64,000 nt of DNA, from contig CM051458.1 of NCBI GenBank assembly GCA_028274465.1, positions 21,405,566 to 21,469,565 on the forward strand, read 5' to 3'. This DNA is from Plantago ovata (lineage: Eukaryota; Streptophyta; Magnoliopsida; Lamiales; Plantaginaceae). Positions within the stretch are counted from its first letter, which is position 1; each line of letters begins with the position of its first letter. Positions 20,487 to 33,177 of this stretch are shown in pieces. Position numbers and translations under genes: made by a program. The notes under the pieces are model-generated. The model ran no database searches. It was not told the origin of the DNA and worked only from the letters and a program-made list of their open reading frames with translations.

Positions 20487-21296
20487 AAATGATGAGGTAC
20501 TTTGTACATATATAGAAGTAACCAACCAGAAAATATATATACTTGTCTGGTAAGGTTTATAATTTACCCCACGTAGTAAGTGAATAATCGCCACTTTTTC
20601 TTCATGAGGTGTTCTTAAGGACAGTGTTATCATTGAGAATATTAATATGATTTATCTTCTTGTTCTTTCATCAATCTTTATTCCCTCGAGTTTATGGCGC
20701 TGATTTATTCCTTAAAAGACAGGCTATACTGTTGCTATCACTTTCTTAGTTTGCTCTGGTGCTGCAGGTTTCATGCTTCTTCTCTTTCTTTTTCCTTTTC
20801 TTTTGACCAGCTCTTCAGAAGACTTTTGAAGAAAAAACTAGGCATATATATGAAAGTGCCTTGCCAGGCATTGCTTCCAGCTAGTAGACCTGATTTGTCC
20901 ACTTCATGACCTGCGCAGGTACTATTGCAAATTCTTTTACATCTCTAAGATACTTATTTAACCATTGAGTAATGTCACTCTTTGGGAAGAAACAAAACCA
21001 AATCAATCTATCTTCGGTATACTTTTTTTTGGGTGATTTGTGGGGAGAGGTCGTTTCTATCTTCGTTTCTTGTTTGGGTGATACCTTGCACATCTTTCCC
21101 ATACAAGTTGTGATCACTGAAGATGTTGCGTTTTTTGTGCTTTTGAGCTCAGTTTCACATGAACAAGCTATCGAAAGTGTGTATATGTGCCCCACATTAA
21201 TTGTCACATTCAGTGATTATTTATTCTTACTAATATATAGTACATATCACTTGAATAAATCTGACAGATAAACGAGGTGGAAGTTGAATATAACGG
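20487..21296. other. Shared 3' region between the RING and P450 genes
   Basis: Holds the 3' untranslated part of the RING gene (plus strand) and that of the P450 gene (minus strand). Frames at 20694-20909 and 20972-21271 have no recognisable motif and no splice link that extends the RING protein. No transposon is recognised here, which makes it the longest unannotated host-like stretch. Confidence 0.5.
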
Positions 21297-23001
21297 TTAT
21301 GGCGTTTGTGATAATTTCCTTGTCTTGAGGAGCAGGGATAGTGGATATTCCATGCACATGGTGAAACCAAATCTCTCATTCATGTTGATTTCAGTGGGAT
21401 CTTTTCCATTTGGAAGTGACCAATCAAAGAAATAAATCAACGACACAAGGACCAATGGAATAGTCCTTGCAGCCATGGGCATGCCCGCGCAGATTCTTCT
21501 CCCTCCACCAAAAGGCAATAACTCGAAATTGTTTCCTTTAAAATCAATATCAGAGCCGAGAAACCTTTCTGGTTTGAACACTAGTGGATCTTCCCAGGCA
21601 GATGGATCTCGTCCAATAGCCCAGAGGTTGATCACAACTTGAGCATTCTCAGGGATGGTGTAATTCATAACCTGGCATGTCTCGAGAGCTCTGTGAGGGA
21701 TCGCAAGTGGTCCTGCTGGGTGCAACCTTAGTGTTTCTTTAATACAAGCTCCAACATAAGGTAGTTGCATTGACTGGAAGTTTTTTGGAAAATCTTGCTT
21801 AATTTCACTCTCTATCTCTGCTCGTACTTTACTCATGCATTCTGGATTTCTCAGGAGCTCCGCCATTGCCCATTCCACAGTTGAGGTTGTCGTGTCTGTT
21901 CCAGCTCCAAATAATTCCTGCCATTGTACATGTTAAATTTGTCAGCTACAGTTGCATTATACATATTCGGGGAGAGCGGCCAACTTTGTCCAATAACTTG
22001 GCTATGTTGGCACACGCAGGTAAGGGTTTGGTGTTCATGGTGACCCTAGTCCAACATTTGCAAACATAGATATAAGTATTTAGTAGAGAGAATCATACTA
22101 GAAGTAACATGTTTATCTGGCTGTTGGTGAAATCGTTGTCCAGAAGAGTGTCCAAGAAATCTTGGTGGCCTAAAGCATTCTTCGCCATATTTAATTTTCT
22201 TCGTCGCTCTTCTGTGATAGATTCCCAGACACATTCCATTCGTAGTTGAAACTCGACTGACTTTTTGCGCAGACCTTGAAGATCTAGTTTGGAGAGAATT
22301 GGATAAAAATCAGCGAAATTGGGAACACCAGCATCCTCAAAACCTTTCCTTATAACACCCTTCAACCCACCATCCTCGAATCTTTCATCCAAGCCAATGA
22401 AACTCCTAGACACCAAAGCATTCCCCAGAATGTTGAATACCGTGGCAAAGACTAGCTCTGCTATATTGAACACCTCGCCTTGTCTATCTTTCAAGAACAT
22501 GATCAGATCATTTATATTTTTCTCTGCTGTTGATGCTTGCGACCGTAGGGCTTGATTGGAGAAGAGCTCGGTTCTGCATATGGTGCGTAAGTGCTTCCAA
22601 CTATCAGTACAGTCTGACCATCCAATCGATAGTTGGTTAAGTTCTTCCTTGGGGTTTGGAAGAAATTTAGGAACATGCCTGCCAGAGAATATCCTGTCTT
22701 TGGTCTTGTAAAATTCTCTGGCAACGTCAGGTGATGAGCCAACGATTAGCAGCTGAGAGCGCATGCCTAGTCGTAGTGAGATTAAAGGACCATGGGTTTT
22801 CGCGAGGTTGGAGAGAGCTACGTGAGGCATGGATCCCATCATGTGTGGAATGTTGCCTAGTATTGGCCATGGCCTTGGCCCTGGTGGAAGGTTTAGTGTG
22901 GGTTTAGAGAAGTGTCTGTTTAAGATGAGTATCAATATAGGTAAAATGAGGGCTGCAAGCACCATAGAACACTGGCTTTCAGGAGGAAAGTAATTAGCCA
23001 T
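21297..23001 (-). CDS. Cytochrome P450 resembling the CYP80 family, two exons
   Basis: Exon 1 is 23001-22099 and exon 2 is 21917-21297, joined in phase 0 across a 181-base GT-AG intron: 507 residues. The N-terminus has a membrane anchor (about residues 12-28) and a PPGP hinge (39-42), placing it on the endoplasmic reticulum facing the cytosol. The I-helix oxygen-binding motif AGTDTT is at 306-311, ExxR at 362-365 (ETLR), PERF at 417-420 and the heme loop FGGGRRICAG at 437-446 with ligand C444. All key residues are present. SIGWSDCTDSWKHLRTICR and RALETCQVMNYTIP resemble CYP80 enzymes, which include N-methylcoclaurine 3'-hydroxylase of benzylisoquinoline alkaloid synthesis and littorine mutase. 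CYP76-type enzymes are the main alternative. The substrate cannot be told from sequence. Needs a P450 reductase partner. Confidence 0.9.
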
Positions 23002-23043
23002 GAGTTAAGGATGTTAATTAATTTCATACAGTTTAAGTTGACC

Positions 23044-23050
23044 TTTTATA
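23044..23050 (-). promoter_or_regulatory. Candidate TATA box of the P450 gene
   Basis: TATAAAA on the minus strand, 43 bases before the start codon. The spacing would leave a very short leader of about 10-15 bases, which is unusual but possible. Confidence 0.45.
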
Positions 23051-23599
23051 ACATCAGATTCTCACAACTTAAGAACATTCGTTTTGCATGTTACTCTTGG
23101 TAATGGTGTTAGATTTGATTATATTGTTCCCCAGTATGGGCTATAAGATTTTGATTGGCAATGTAACCACATGATTCATGCACTCATTCATTAAAAGTTA
23201 AAACCAGGTTTAATTGTACACCTCAATTAGGCCCTTGTTACGTACGTAGTAGGTAACCGATCCTTTTCAACCTGAACGGTGTTAGTCCCGCTCACACGCT
23301 ATTGGATGTGAGTGGGGTTCCGGGAATGAGCTCTTTTTTATGTTTTATATTTTGCTTTTTTTTTCCTTCATAATATAATTGTTTAAAGCGCAAAGATTAA
23401 AAAGAATGAAAATTTAAATGAAAAGTTGAATTTAAGTGTGGATGTCTAGATCTATTGGAGTGTATTAATATTTGTATGTTTGGGTGTGAGTAAATAGGAT
23501 GTGACGAGGCAAGGGAGGTGAGATGTGAGAATAGATGAGCGTTGGAGATACCCTAAACCAGGTCTTAGAGCACTAGTTGGAGAAATTGTAAAATAAGCA
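23051..23599. other. Upstream region of the P450 gene
   Basis: AT-rich, with no recognisable gene or repeat until LINE sequence starts near 23600. Cis elements controlling the P450 would lie here, but none stands out clearly. Confidence 0.4.
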
Positions 23600-24284
23600 T
23601 TTGAGACTAAACTTCAAAAAATGATAAAACAATTGAAATCTCAAAAATGGTATCCAACAAGAGGTATTAGGGAGGGAGATCCTTTATCTCCTTACCTATT
23701 CATCCTCTGTCAAGAACTACTTGTCCACCTTGTTCTTAAAAAAATTGAAAAGAAGGATATTGTGCCACTAAAAAGCTCAAGGCAAGGTCCTAAAATTCCT
23801 TTACTATGTTTTCCTGATGACTGCACAATTTTTGGGAAAGCTTTAATCCATTATGCTGAAAACATACTTCAAACATTACAAGAATATGGGCAAGCTTCAG
23901 GACAAATTGTGTGTTGGAAGAAGAGTAGAATACTTTTCTCACCTAACACACCAGTATTATTAAAGCAACAAATTACTCAATTACTTGGAGTAACTCACAA
24001 CAAAAGATTTGATAAGTACCTGAGACTGCCTTTTCTTTTAGGCAGCAAAAAAAATGATCTCTTCCAAGATACCATCATCAAAGTTCAAAATAGAGTCAAC
24101 ACTTGGTATACAAAATTCTTATCTTATCTAGGGAGGCTAACCTTGATCAAGGCAGTCTCCAATACTATTCCTTCTTATTGTATGTCTATTGCTAGAATGT
24201 CTACTACCTCTATAGCAAAAATTGAAGCAATAAACAGACAATTTCTTTGGAATGCTGATAAAGATAAGCACAACAATATGATCC
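23600..24284 (+). pseudogene. LINE reverse transcriptase fragment
   Basis: The frame encodes the second half of an L1-type RT: GIREGDPLSPYLFILC, then the catalytic box as CFPDDCTIFGK (normally F/YADD), the thumb region (LGVTHNKRFDKYLRLPFLLG) and SYLGRLTLIKAVSNTIPSYC. The Ala to Pro change next to the catalytic Asp pair would probably impair it. Sequence stops in mid-domain at about 24284, where the truncated LTR of G2 begins. The 5' edge is uncertain. Confidence 0.8.
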
Positions 24285-25410
24285 TAGTACTTGATAATTA
24301 TAAATATTGAATTGATGATCTTGGATTGTCCTAGTGTTTCTAACACTTTCATACGAAGGTATTTAGCTTAGTCGGGTCAAAGAATCGAATAAAACAATTA
24401 TACAAGTAAAAGACTCAGAAACTCAATCATGCACAATATGAACCCTAGCTATGAATTTACATACTATCACCAACTAGAAATTTAGCTACTCATATCAAAA
24501 TCAAGATCAACAATAGCAATCATAGATGAAAACATAATTGAATTGAAAGATAGAGTATGAAAAAGGTGAGATACAAAGTTACCAACGAGGGTTGTCAATC
24601 TCCGGTGAATTGCTAAACTCACAAGTTTCTAGCAATGTGAGATCAAAAGATGTCCAAATCTCTACCTTGGTGCTCCAAATTGCTAAGAAAAAGTAGTTAT
24701 AAGAGAAAGAAAACCCAGAACAAGCTCTAGGGCTTATGTCTGCAAAATTATGATCTATGATCTGAAAATTGGACTTATATATATAAAATATCATAGAATT
24801 TCGGAATCTGAGGGGCAGTCCGCCCCCCGTCCCAGGCGGTCCGCCTTTGGCTGGCAACAAGTTCACCAGTTTTTCCTCTAAGTTCGAACAGAGATTTCGA
24901 GCGCGTTCGAACTCGGATTGGCACGTAAGACCCACCGTAGGATATCTCTTCGAGATAGCTACGCGTAGGTTGTAATCTCATCCAAATCCAATATCGTATG
25001 AAAGATTGGTGCCAAAAATACTGAGACTATGCAAATGGAACTTCCAGATTTCACTTCAAGGCTCCAAAATCTTCATCCGAACTCCGAATGAACTACCGTT
25101 TCTGACTCATACAAGATATCTCGAATCTTGCATGTTCTCCTTGGCCTTGGGCACGGTTTTGAGCTCCGAAACTTGGTCTTTTGGCTTGGAAACACGTCCC
25201 GGTACTCCTTGACACACCACGGGTGATCTTGTTGCCCCAGATCCTCAATGTTTCCCCATGATTTACATCCAAAGTGCGATTTTCTCCTAAAACCTGAAAA
25301 TAACAAAAGAAATGGAAACGTGACACTATTCTACAAAATGCACTAAAATGAATGCAAGATGATAGCTAAATAGGTGAAAAAGAACTAAATAAAAGTGTAA
25401 AAAACACTGT
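24285..25410 (-). repeat. 3' LTR of G2, left end truncated
   Basis: Aligns with 51050-52021 plus 53351-53513. A TATA region (TATATATA) is near 24777 and a GC-palindrome cluster at 24807-24846 (GGCGGTCCGCC). It meets the LINE fragment at about 24285 with no target duplication, so this edge is a deletion junction. The first 10 bases of the LTR lie at 46640-46649, beyond the Copia insertion. Confidence 0.85.
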
Positions 25411-25577
25411 TGTTGGTCTCTTTAAACAACAAGAAAAGACTAGGGGGGTGAATAGTCTTTTCAAACTTTCGTCGTTTAAAAACTTTCTCAGCAAGAGCTT
25501 ATTACTTTTCAGTAATGAGTTTGCTGATACTTAACTTTCTCAGCAAGCACTAGTTACTTTTCAGTAACGAGTTTTAT
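25411..25577 (-). repeat. Remnant of the 3' LTR of SV1
   Basis: Nearly identical to 45138-45305 of the 5' LTR, including two hairpins, ATTACTTTTCAGTAAT (25501-25516) and GTTACTTTTCAGTAAC (25553-25568). At about 25577 it jumps to internal sequence, so the rest of the LTR, the polypurine tract and the end of the extra frame were deleted. Confidence 0.85.
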
Positions 25578-28500
25578 CAGTGACCTTGGCATCGAGTAAA
25601 GCTAACTCGGCATCAGAAAGCTTGTGTTTTTCCTAAGTGCATTTCAGCACGCTCTCTGGCGTACTCTTCTTCAGTTTCAGCAACTTGTTCAGTTGCTTGA
25701 GTACTTGTCTCAGCAGGAGAAGGAGTGGATTCTTGATGCTGACTGGGAGTTTGGTCAGCTTGCTGATTTTCAGTAACTTGATGTTCAGTCTCAGCAACTT
25801 TCAACTTAACTCCACCAGCATTAGGACTAGGACCTTAATTTTCATCATCATCATCCTTTTTGTCCTTGGAATCTTTTCCTTCATCATCATCACTGGTATC
25901 CTTTGGGATATTTTCATCCTCTTCTTCTTCATCATCGTCCGTTAGTATAACTAACTCGAGATGTTTGTACATAGCAGCGCTAGTTACTTACTCTTCTTCA
26001 TTGATTTTGTGGGGATCAACCACCACGGTACAAAAGAACCCTTGAGCATCACAGCTTGTTCAGCTGGAGAGGCACTCTTGAATGTAGCTTTCATATTTTC
26101 TCTGATTAGAGCAATCAGACTTGAGCTCATTAGCTGAGAATATGTCAGCTCTTCTGGAAGTATAGAGTGTACAAAAGTCTCGAGTCTCAGTAAAGAGATT
26201 CTCTTTTCTCGTTGGACAGATGAAGGTGAAGATCAGAGAAATTCATCCTTCTGTACCGTTGCCAGTTGCTAACATATTTAGCAACTCTGGTCAAGGTATT
26301 CTTTTTGAAGTTTGAGTAAAGTTCTTCTGAACTTACTTCCAAATCTTCAGTGATGTGAACCTAGTCAGTGGTCTCCTTTTGAGCCTGCTGAAGATCAGCA
26401 AGCTCATATTGCACACTTTGTTGTGCTGGCACTATTTCCATTGCTTCAGGAGCTTGAGCAGCATTCTTGAATTGTTCATCCTGAGATAATTTTAAGTTAG
26501 ATACAAGTACTAAGTTGTCAAACTTAGTAGATTTACCAAAAACTTCATCTACCTGCTGAACATGAGTTGTGGATTCTGGTGCAGAAGTTTCAGCAATCTT
26601 CTGACTTGTATCTTGAGAAGTCTGTAAGGAAACAATGATATCAGCAAAAGATAGAGTTTCAGATAGTGAAGTTTTGCTTATGTCTGAGTTAACTACCTGC
26701 TGAAGAAGGGCAGGTGGTGACTCAGTCCTTTCAGCAATGACATCATCTTCATTATCTGGGACTTGTTCTTCAACAGACTTCTTTTCTTGCTCTATTTGAG
26801 AAGGTTGTGCAGATTCAGCAATCTCCCTTATCTTTGAATTGACAAGTTGAGCAGAGACATCTTGACCTTTAAGCTCACTGCTTGTCATGAACAGGTCTAC
26901 TGACTTGTTGGAGTTGTCATCAATCTCCAAGTCCATTTGCTGGCTTAGGTCTGTCAGCACCAATTAGACTTTTTCAATAGAAGTTATTGGTGAACTTGGT
27001 CTAATATTCTCAGCATCACGAGATGCATCGTCGAATACTGTCTCTTGTGGTGTTTCAGCAACCTTTGGGACTTGAACCATTGCAGTCTCAGCAACTGGTT
27101 CTTCAGCAATTGCAGCTTCAGCAACTTGATGAGTTGCTTGTTCAGAAACCATCTTTTCAGCAGCATTGTCAGCAAGTGCCGCTCTTCTCAAATCTTCAAC
27201 AATATCACTTGTTGGTTCCAGAGTGTTGTCATCAGGATTATCTACAATGTAGATATCGGGGACTTGGGCAGGAATTTCATTTCCACTACCTTGTGGTCTA
27301 TTATCAGCAGATGTATCAACGTTGGGTTGATTGTTGAAGGCTTCTGCAAACACTTCAACATTGCTGAAGGCTTCTGCAAACACTTCAACAACATCTACTG
27401 TAGTGGCTTGCGTTTCAGCAACCACTGGAGCATCATCTGAAAGATCATGGACAATTGGAACAGACTTACGTGTCGTTGTTTTCTTTCTTGGGTAAGTCTT
27501 TGTCCGTTTCTTCTTGGGAATGGGGTCAGCTGATGACGCTGCAGTTTGAGTGCCATCATCAGCTTTCCTATTTTTCTTCTTAGATTTTCACTGGGTGCAT
27601 TGGTTTCAGAAACCGCAGTGGCTCCAACAGCAACATCTGCAGCTGTTGTATTCTCAACAACATTTGCAGCTGTTGTACACTTACCTTGTTGATCACCATC
27701 TGCAGCAGTTGCATTCATGGACTGATTATCAGTCTCAGCAACATTTGCAGTTGTTGGATACCTGTCTTGCTGACCAACACTGACAACATTTGCAGCTGTT
27801 GTCTTGTTTGACTTCTTGTCAGCAAGCTTAGGTCCATTCTTCTTGTAGAAGGCTCTTCCCACATTGCATAATGATTTCTTAATCGGCAATGGATTTCTCA
27901 GCTGAATCCTGAAGTGTTCAAGGATGTAGCATATTTTCAATCCATACATCACTGGGAAGGCAGGTGAGACTGTGTTGTCTTCAACCTTTACCTTGAACTT
28001 AGTAACACAATCAACAAGTCTGTTGAAAATGTACTTAGCCCAGTTGAGCTCTGTTCTGTTCTCATGGATATGCATCAACAATGGCCACCTTCTCAAGCCA
28101 ACTTGGTCTATTCCTCCAACTTGGAGTCTAAGACATTGATTAGTAGCAGAGCTACTAGACCTAGAGAATGGCAGAGATGCTTCCTCTTTACGTGCTTTGA
28201 GGTCCGACTCACGGGAGCAATATCTCCTTTCTTCATCTTTTCATTTCTGACATCACTGTAGAAGGCTTCAATTTCTTCATCAGTGGCAGTGATGTCATCT
28301 TCAGTTCCAGTAGTTGGAATCTGAAAGATGTTGGCTAAATCAATCCATTTCAGGATGATTTGCACACCTTGAACTAAGGTAGAAATCACTTTTTCAGTGA
28401 CTCCTTGTCCATCAGTGAGAGTTTGGATTTCTGCATTATTGTAGAATTCCATTGTATGTAACATGCTCACTTTCTTAGTGCGAGCAGTTATGAAGAAGAG

Positions 28501-28606
28501 AAGGCCTTGTTGGTTTATCAAATTCAACGCCTCTTCATTTTCCTCATCCAGTTCTTGTTCATAGAAGTATCTAATATACTTCTCCTTGGCAAATGCGCCC
28601 CACTGT
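25578..28606 (-). pseudogene. Extra (envelope-position) frame of SV1, C-terminal portion
   Basis: Broken into frames at 28527-28108, 28096-27395, 27425-26964, 26963-26361 and 25804-25613. The first part has a conserved globular look (HENRTELNWAKYIFNRLVDC, KICYILEHFRIQLRNPLP). The rest is low-complexity and rich in Ala, Glu, Thr, Val and Gln, with many VAET/AET repeats. No signal peptide or convincing transmembrane segment is visible in what remains. Sireviruses carry such a frame; whether it ever served as an envelope is unproven. Its N-terminus lies at 38275-38091, across the G3 insertion. Confidence 0.65.
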
Positions 28607-29791
28607 TGATGAATGTGTATTTTACACTTTCATTTGAGTCTTTTTTCACCAATTTAGCTATCCTCTATGTTAATTTAGCTATATTTTAGTGCATTTTATT
28701 AGAATAGTGTCACGTTTCCCTTTAGTTTGTATTTTACAGGTTTTGAGTGAAAAACGAGGTTTTCCGGGCAATTATATTGAAATAGACAAGGAATTGGTTT
28801 ACGAAGGCCTATTTGGAGTATCTAGAAGATTCCAGATAGGATTTGAAGTCTAGAGGTCGAGTCTGAAGGCTAAAAGGTCACTAGAAGGCAAAAACCGAGT
28901 CCGAAAAGGAGAAGAAATCCAAAAACGCGTATATGGCCGAAAAAACCTCCCGGGCGAGTCGCCCGGGACGTGGGGCGAATCGCCCCACACCAGGCTAATC
29001 GCCCGGTGTGTGGGGCGACTCGCCCCACACCTGCCGAATCACTATATATAGTTGCTCAGTTTTCTCCGTTTTTCATACTTTCTCAGACCTTTTCTCTCAC
29101 CTTTCTCATTAGTTTTAGGTAGGAATTCTCCAGGGCCTGTTCTGGGGATTCTTAGCTTAGGAGATAGTTTTTCTTAGCGTTTTGGAGCTTGTAAGATCGC
29201 GATTCTTCGGAGATTGACAACCTTCGATAACATTGTATCTTACAGTTTTTCTATTTATATTTATATATCTTTCAACATATTTTCATTCAATCTTGTTATG
29301 ATTTCTGTTGATTGCATGACATCTATGAGTAGCTAAACTTCTCGTTGGTGATAGTATGTGATTTCTTAGCGAAGGGTTAATAATTATGCTAATGGCTATA
29401 TCGCCCATTATACTTTGAGTTATTGCTTTATTTCTTTGATCTATCTAAAACCTCTATCTTCGTAGTGTTGAATAATTACGGAACACAATTGGACAATTCA
29501 TTGATCAAATATCTCTATGCAAAACCGGGGACTTCATGCATGATTATTAACCTGCTATGCTTGGAATGACCATACTATCACCAATCTCCATTATCTGTTA
29601 AGAAAACCTTTGCTAAGTCGTCTGTTGATTTATATCTTAAGTTAGATTAGATAAAGCTAGTTATAGTCCTTAGAGATCGACACTCGAGGTTATTCTATTG
29701 CTACACTACGGTTTTCGTTGTAGTTTTGAATTGCCTTTGGCTAAATATAAATTTATTGATTAATTAGAATCCGACAAATTCCAGTTCATCA
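28607..29791 (+). repeat. 5' LTR of G3
   Basis: 1185 bases, TGATGAA...TTCATCA. The GC-palindrome array (28949-29030) includes three perfect palindromes with 9, 9 and 11-bp arms. It is followed by a TATATATA box at 29043-29050. Confidence 0.93.
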
Positions 29792-29794
29792 AAT

Positions 29795-29811
29795 TGGCGT
29801 CGTTGCCGGGG
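29795..29811 (+). promoter_or_regulatory. Primer-binding site of G3, tRNA-Asp type
   Basis: TGGCGTCGTTGCCGGGG, three bases after the LTR, complementary at 16 of 17 positions to the 3' end of plant tRNA-Asp. Confidence 0.85.
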
Positions 29812-29936
29812 ACTATACTCCTTTTTCTGTTTAGCTTTTTTATATTTTCAGCATTCAATTCCTAGTTCTAGTAGTTTTTAGTTTTCCTATTTAATCTCTC
29901 TCTGATACTCCTTTTCTAGTTTGTTACAGATAGTGT

Positions 29937-32093
29937 ATGCGACATACACGATCTAGAGGAACACCGCTTGCTGATTCAATTGCTGAGATCGACAGAGTCT
30001 ACCACCAAGAAGGTGACTACTTCGAAGACGTGAACTAGAGGAAATAGAGGATACCGATTTCTCTGAATCTCTACACAATCTTTTCAAGGAAATCGACGGA
30101 ATGGCAGAAGCTAGACCACTGAAAGCATGGGTTCAACCCTCCAAGGATCGTATGAGGGGATCGGCGATTGTTCTTTCGTCTGCAACTCAAGATCTGGAAA
30201 TCAAGAACCACGCGTTCCAACAACTTCCGAGGTTCTATGGCTTAGCAAGGGAAGATGTGATGGGGTACTTGCCCGATATCGATGATTTCGTCAACCAACT
30301 CCCAGGACCCGGAGTTGAAATAACAACGGATAAGTTGAGGATGAAGGTTTTTGATATGGGGCTTGGCGACAGAGCCAAGTCATGGTTGAGTTCTCTACCG
30401 GCGGGCTCGCTGGACACTTGGGAGAAGGTTTTTTCAGCTTTCATGGAAAAATACTTCCCTCACACCTTGACTACCGCGCTTAAGGCGCAAATCACTGGGT
30501 TCAAACAAGACTATGATGAGACCATCTACACCGCGTTTGAGTGGTTCCAAGACCTCATGAACAAGTGCTCTCACCATGGTTTTGAGCTTTCTGATCTAGT
30601 CCAACACTTCTACAATGGACTAACCTTCGAGAACCAACAAGTGGTGGATTTCCAATGTCGTGGCAATATTTGGGAAGAAACCGCGGAAGCCGTCTGGGCA
30701 GTTTTCGAAAGGCTTGCTAAGGGGTCGTAATTCAAGGACCCAAGAGCGATGGTTAGGAGACGTGGACCTGAAGCTCCACCTACTCAAGAAGCCCCTATGT
30801 ATGGGGGGAATGGGGATCGATTCGAGTGCTTTACCAACGAATTGAAGCAAGTCCTCAAGAGAGCCACTGGAACAGCTATGTCAAACGAGGTTTGCCGAAT
30901 ATGCAAGAACTATGGGCATGGAGCTCATATGTGTAGATCGGAGCTTGCATATGATGATGGCAACTGGGTTCAAGGAGGCGAAGAGGAAGCCTTAGCTACG
31001 GAGTTTGGTACTCAAGAAGCTAGCTACGGACAAGATGGTAGGAATCCTCGAGGTGGATTTTGGAGAAGAGTGTTCCGAAACAATCAAGGATATGCACCGG
31101 CTATCCAAACTTATGGCCCTAACCAAGACCGTAGTAGGCTTAACTATGGTAATGACTACTGCGAAAATCCCGCTCCAAAGAGCAACCGAAGTCGAAGACA
31201 GCTCTACTGATGGAGAACTTGCAAAAGATGGTTGATCATACCCAAAGTTTTCTCAAACCTTATGAAGAAGATTCTAAGAAGACTAGGGCAAGGCTTGATC
31301 GGTTGGAAGAGAGCACTAGGCTTGCCCATCAAAAGATGCAAGAGTTGATCGACCGAGGAGCAAGTAGGGAGCAAGGGAAGCTACCTAGCAACACTGAGAA
31401 GTCTATGTCCATTACCTTGGTGGGTGATCTACCTGTTGAAATTACCATCAAGAAGGTTGCTAAGTGCGAGTGTTGCAAGGGGGAAGAACCCCGACTAGCC
31501 AAGGAAGAAGAGAAGGACCTTGGTTCTGACAAGAGTGAAGAGGAGCACGAGGATCCCGAGCCACTCCCTCAAAGTTTCAATGTTAAGGTCGGGATTGGTG
31601 AACTTGAAGATGTTCGTGCTACACTAGACACGGGATCCTACTCTAATGTGCTCCCAATGAATGTGTTTGAGAAGAGTAGCCTTGGAAAACTATCTGAGCA
31701 TAAGGCTATTGTGCAATTGGCGGATGGATCCTTTGTGAGACCCGAGGGCATTGTGAAGAACGTATTGGTCAAAATTGGTGAAGCTTCTGTATATACCAAT
31801 TTTGTAGTTATGCCGGTGTCTACACTTGGGATGGGGGATGTTGTTCTCTTGGGCGAACGTTCTTGACCAAACTACGCTCAGTGATAGACATCTACCGAAG
31901 GACTTTCACCATTGCGGTGGATGGAAAGCGACATGTGTTGCGAGCCATATCTGACCCACCTAATCACTTCAATACTTCTCACACTGTTAACTACTGTGGT
32001 CTTGCTGTCTATGTTCATTCTTATTCACAGGTTCGTGGCATGAGGAGAAGATCCATGAAGGGGAAGTCTAGTACCCTCAAGAAGAAGAGCTAG
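29937..32093 (+). pseudogene. gag: Gag-protease of G3, broken
   Basis: Homologous throughout to the intact frame of G1. Lesions visible: a frameshift in the N-terminal leader (about 30010-30040), a Gln to stop change at 30728-30730 (TAA), a frameshift near 31190-31210 and another near 31860. The zinc knuckle (CRICKNYGHGAHMC, about 30892-30933) and, unlike in G1, the protease triad DTG (ATLDTGSYSN, near 31629) are preserved. No pol domains follow. Confidence 0.85.
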
Positions 32094-33172
32094 ACGCAAG
32101 AAGGAGTCGAGTCAAAGACTATAAACAATGGCGCTATCCGGGAGGCAACCCGGAGTTTTTATCGTTTTTTTACCGCTTTATTGCATGCATTCATACTTGA
32201 ACAATTTGCTTTTCTTATGTGAATTTGTTCATCTATGTGTCGTATGTGCGTATGTTTGTGTTTGAGTGAACTTTTTCGAGTGGTTTTATGAGAAAAATGG
32301 TTTTCAGGGATTAAAAAACCGCAATTTTTTCGAAAGTTTTGTCTCCCCACCTCAGGAGGTGGGGGGCGAGTCGCCCCACATGTCCAGAGAGCTCCGTGCT
32401 CTTTGGACGTGCGGGGCGACTCGCCCCGCACGGGGCGACTCACCCCACGAGTACTGCAGAAATAAAAACGCGAGAAACTCCCCTTTCTCCTCATTTTCTT
32501 CATCTTCTCCACTTCTTACTCCCCAAAATCCGAAAAAAAGCAAAATAACTTCAATCCTTCATAAAATCTTCCATTCTCCATCAAATTTTGTGTTCTTTAG
32601 CTTCAATCGAAGCCCATTACGTGCTCTTTCTTTTCATCCGAACAATTTTCACTCTAGTGCATTCGTTTTCCAGATCTGAGGTATCTTCACATGAACCCTA
32701 ATTTTTCAATTTGGGGGTTTACTGATTTGTGCTTCAATTAGGCTTATATGATGTATGGGTAGGTTGTTTGTGTGATTAGAAACGTTATTTACTATCAATT
32801 GCATGCTCAATTATGCCTGAATTGTTGATTTGAGAATTTTGTTACTAGATGTTTTTATCTTATTATGCAATGTATCTTTTTCTTCGATTCCATACATATG
32901 ACTGTGTTTACTGATGTAATAATGATGGATATGATGGTAGAATGCATAATTGTTGAGTATGAGGATTTATGATGCTAGAATTTTCGCTACTATGGTACAA
33001 ATTGAGCCTTATTAATTAGGTTATTGGTCGTCTAGCACGAGCATAATGCGATATGTACATGTCGAAATTATTTTGGTGTGTTGCATATTAGTAGCTAGAT
33101 GAGACATGAAGGATTTGCGGAGTTCGATTGTTGATTTTATCACTCGTGTGTTTCGCTCTTACATTAGTGATG
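32094..33172 (+). other. G3 region downstream of gag
   Basis: Non-coding as far as I can see. It contains the CCGGGAGGCAACCCGG inverted repeat just after gag (about 32139-32154) and a GC-palindrome cluster (32362-32455, units of the form GGGGCGACTCGCCCC). The opposite-strand frames at 32159-32543 arise from these repeats. Confidence 0.5.
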
Positions 33173-33177
33173 AATGT

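Noticed and set aside
20694..21271. Possible extra exons or a small gene between the RING and P450 genes
   Set aside because: The RING protein already ends with its family's typical tail at 20486, and these frames match nothing I recognise.
24579..25326. Minus-strand frames in the G2 LTR (also 51466-51702, 52157-52461 and 53224-53514)
   Set aside because: They fall within LTR sequence and recur in each LTR arm; they are promoter and leader DNA, not genes.
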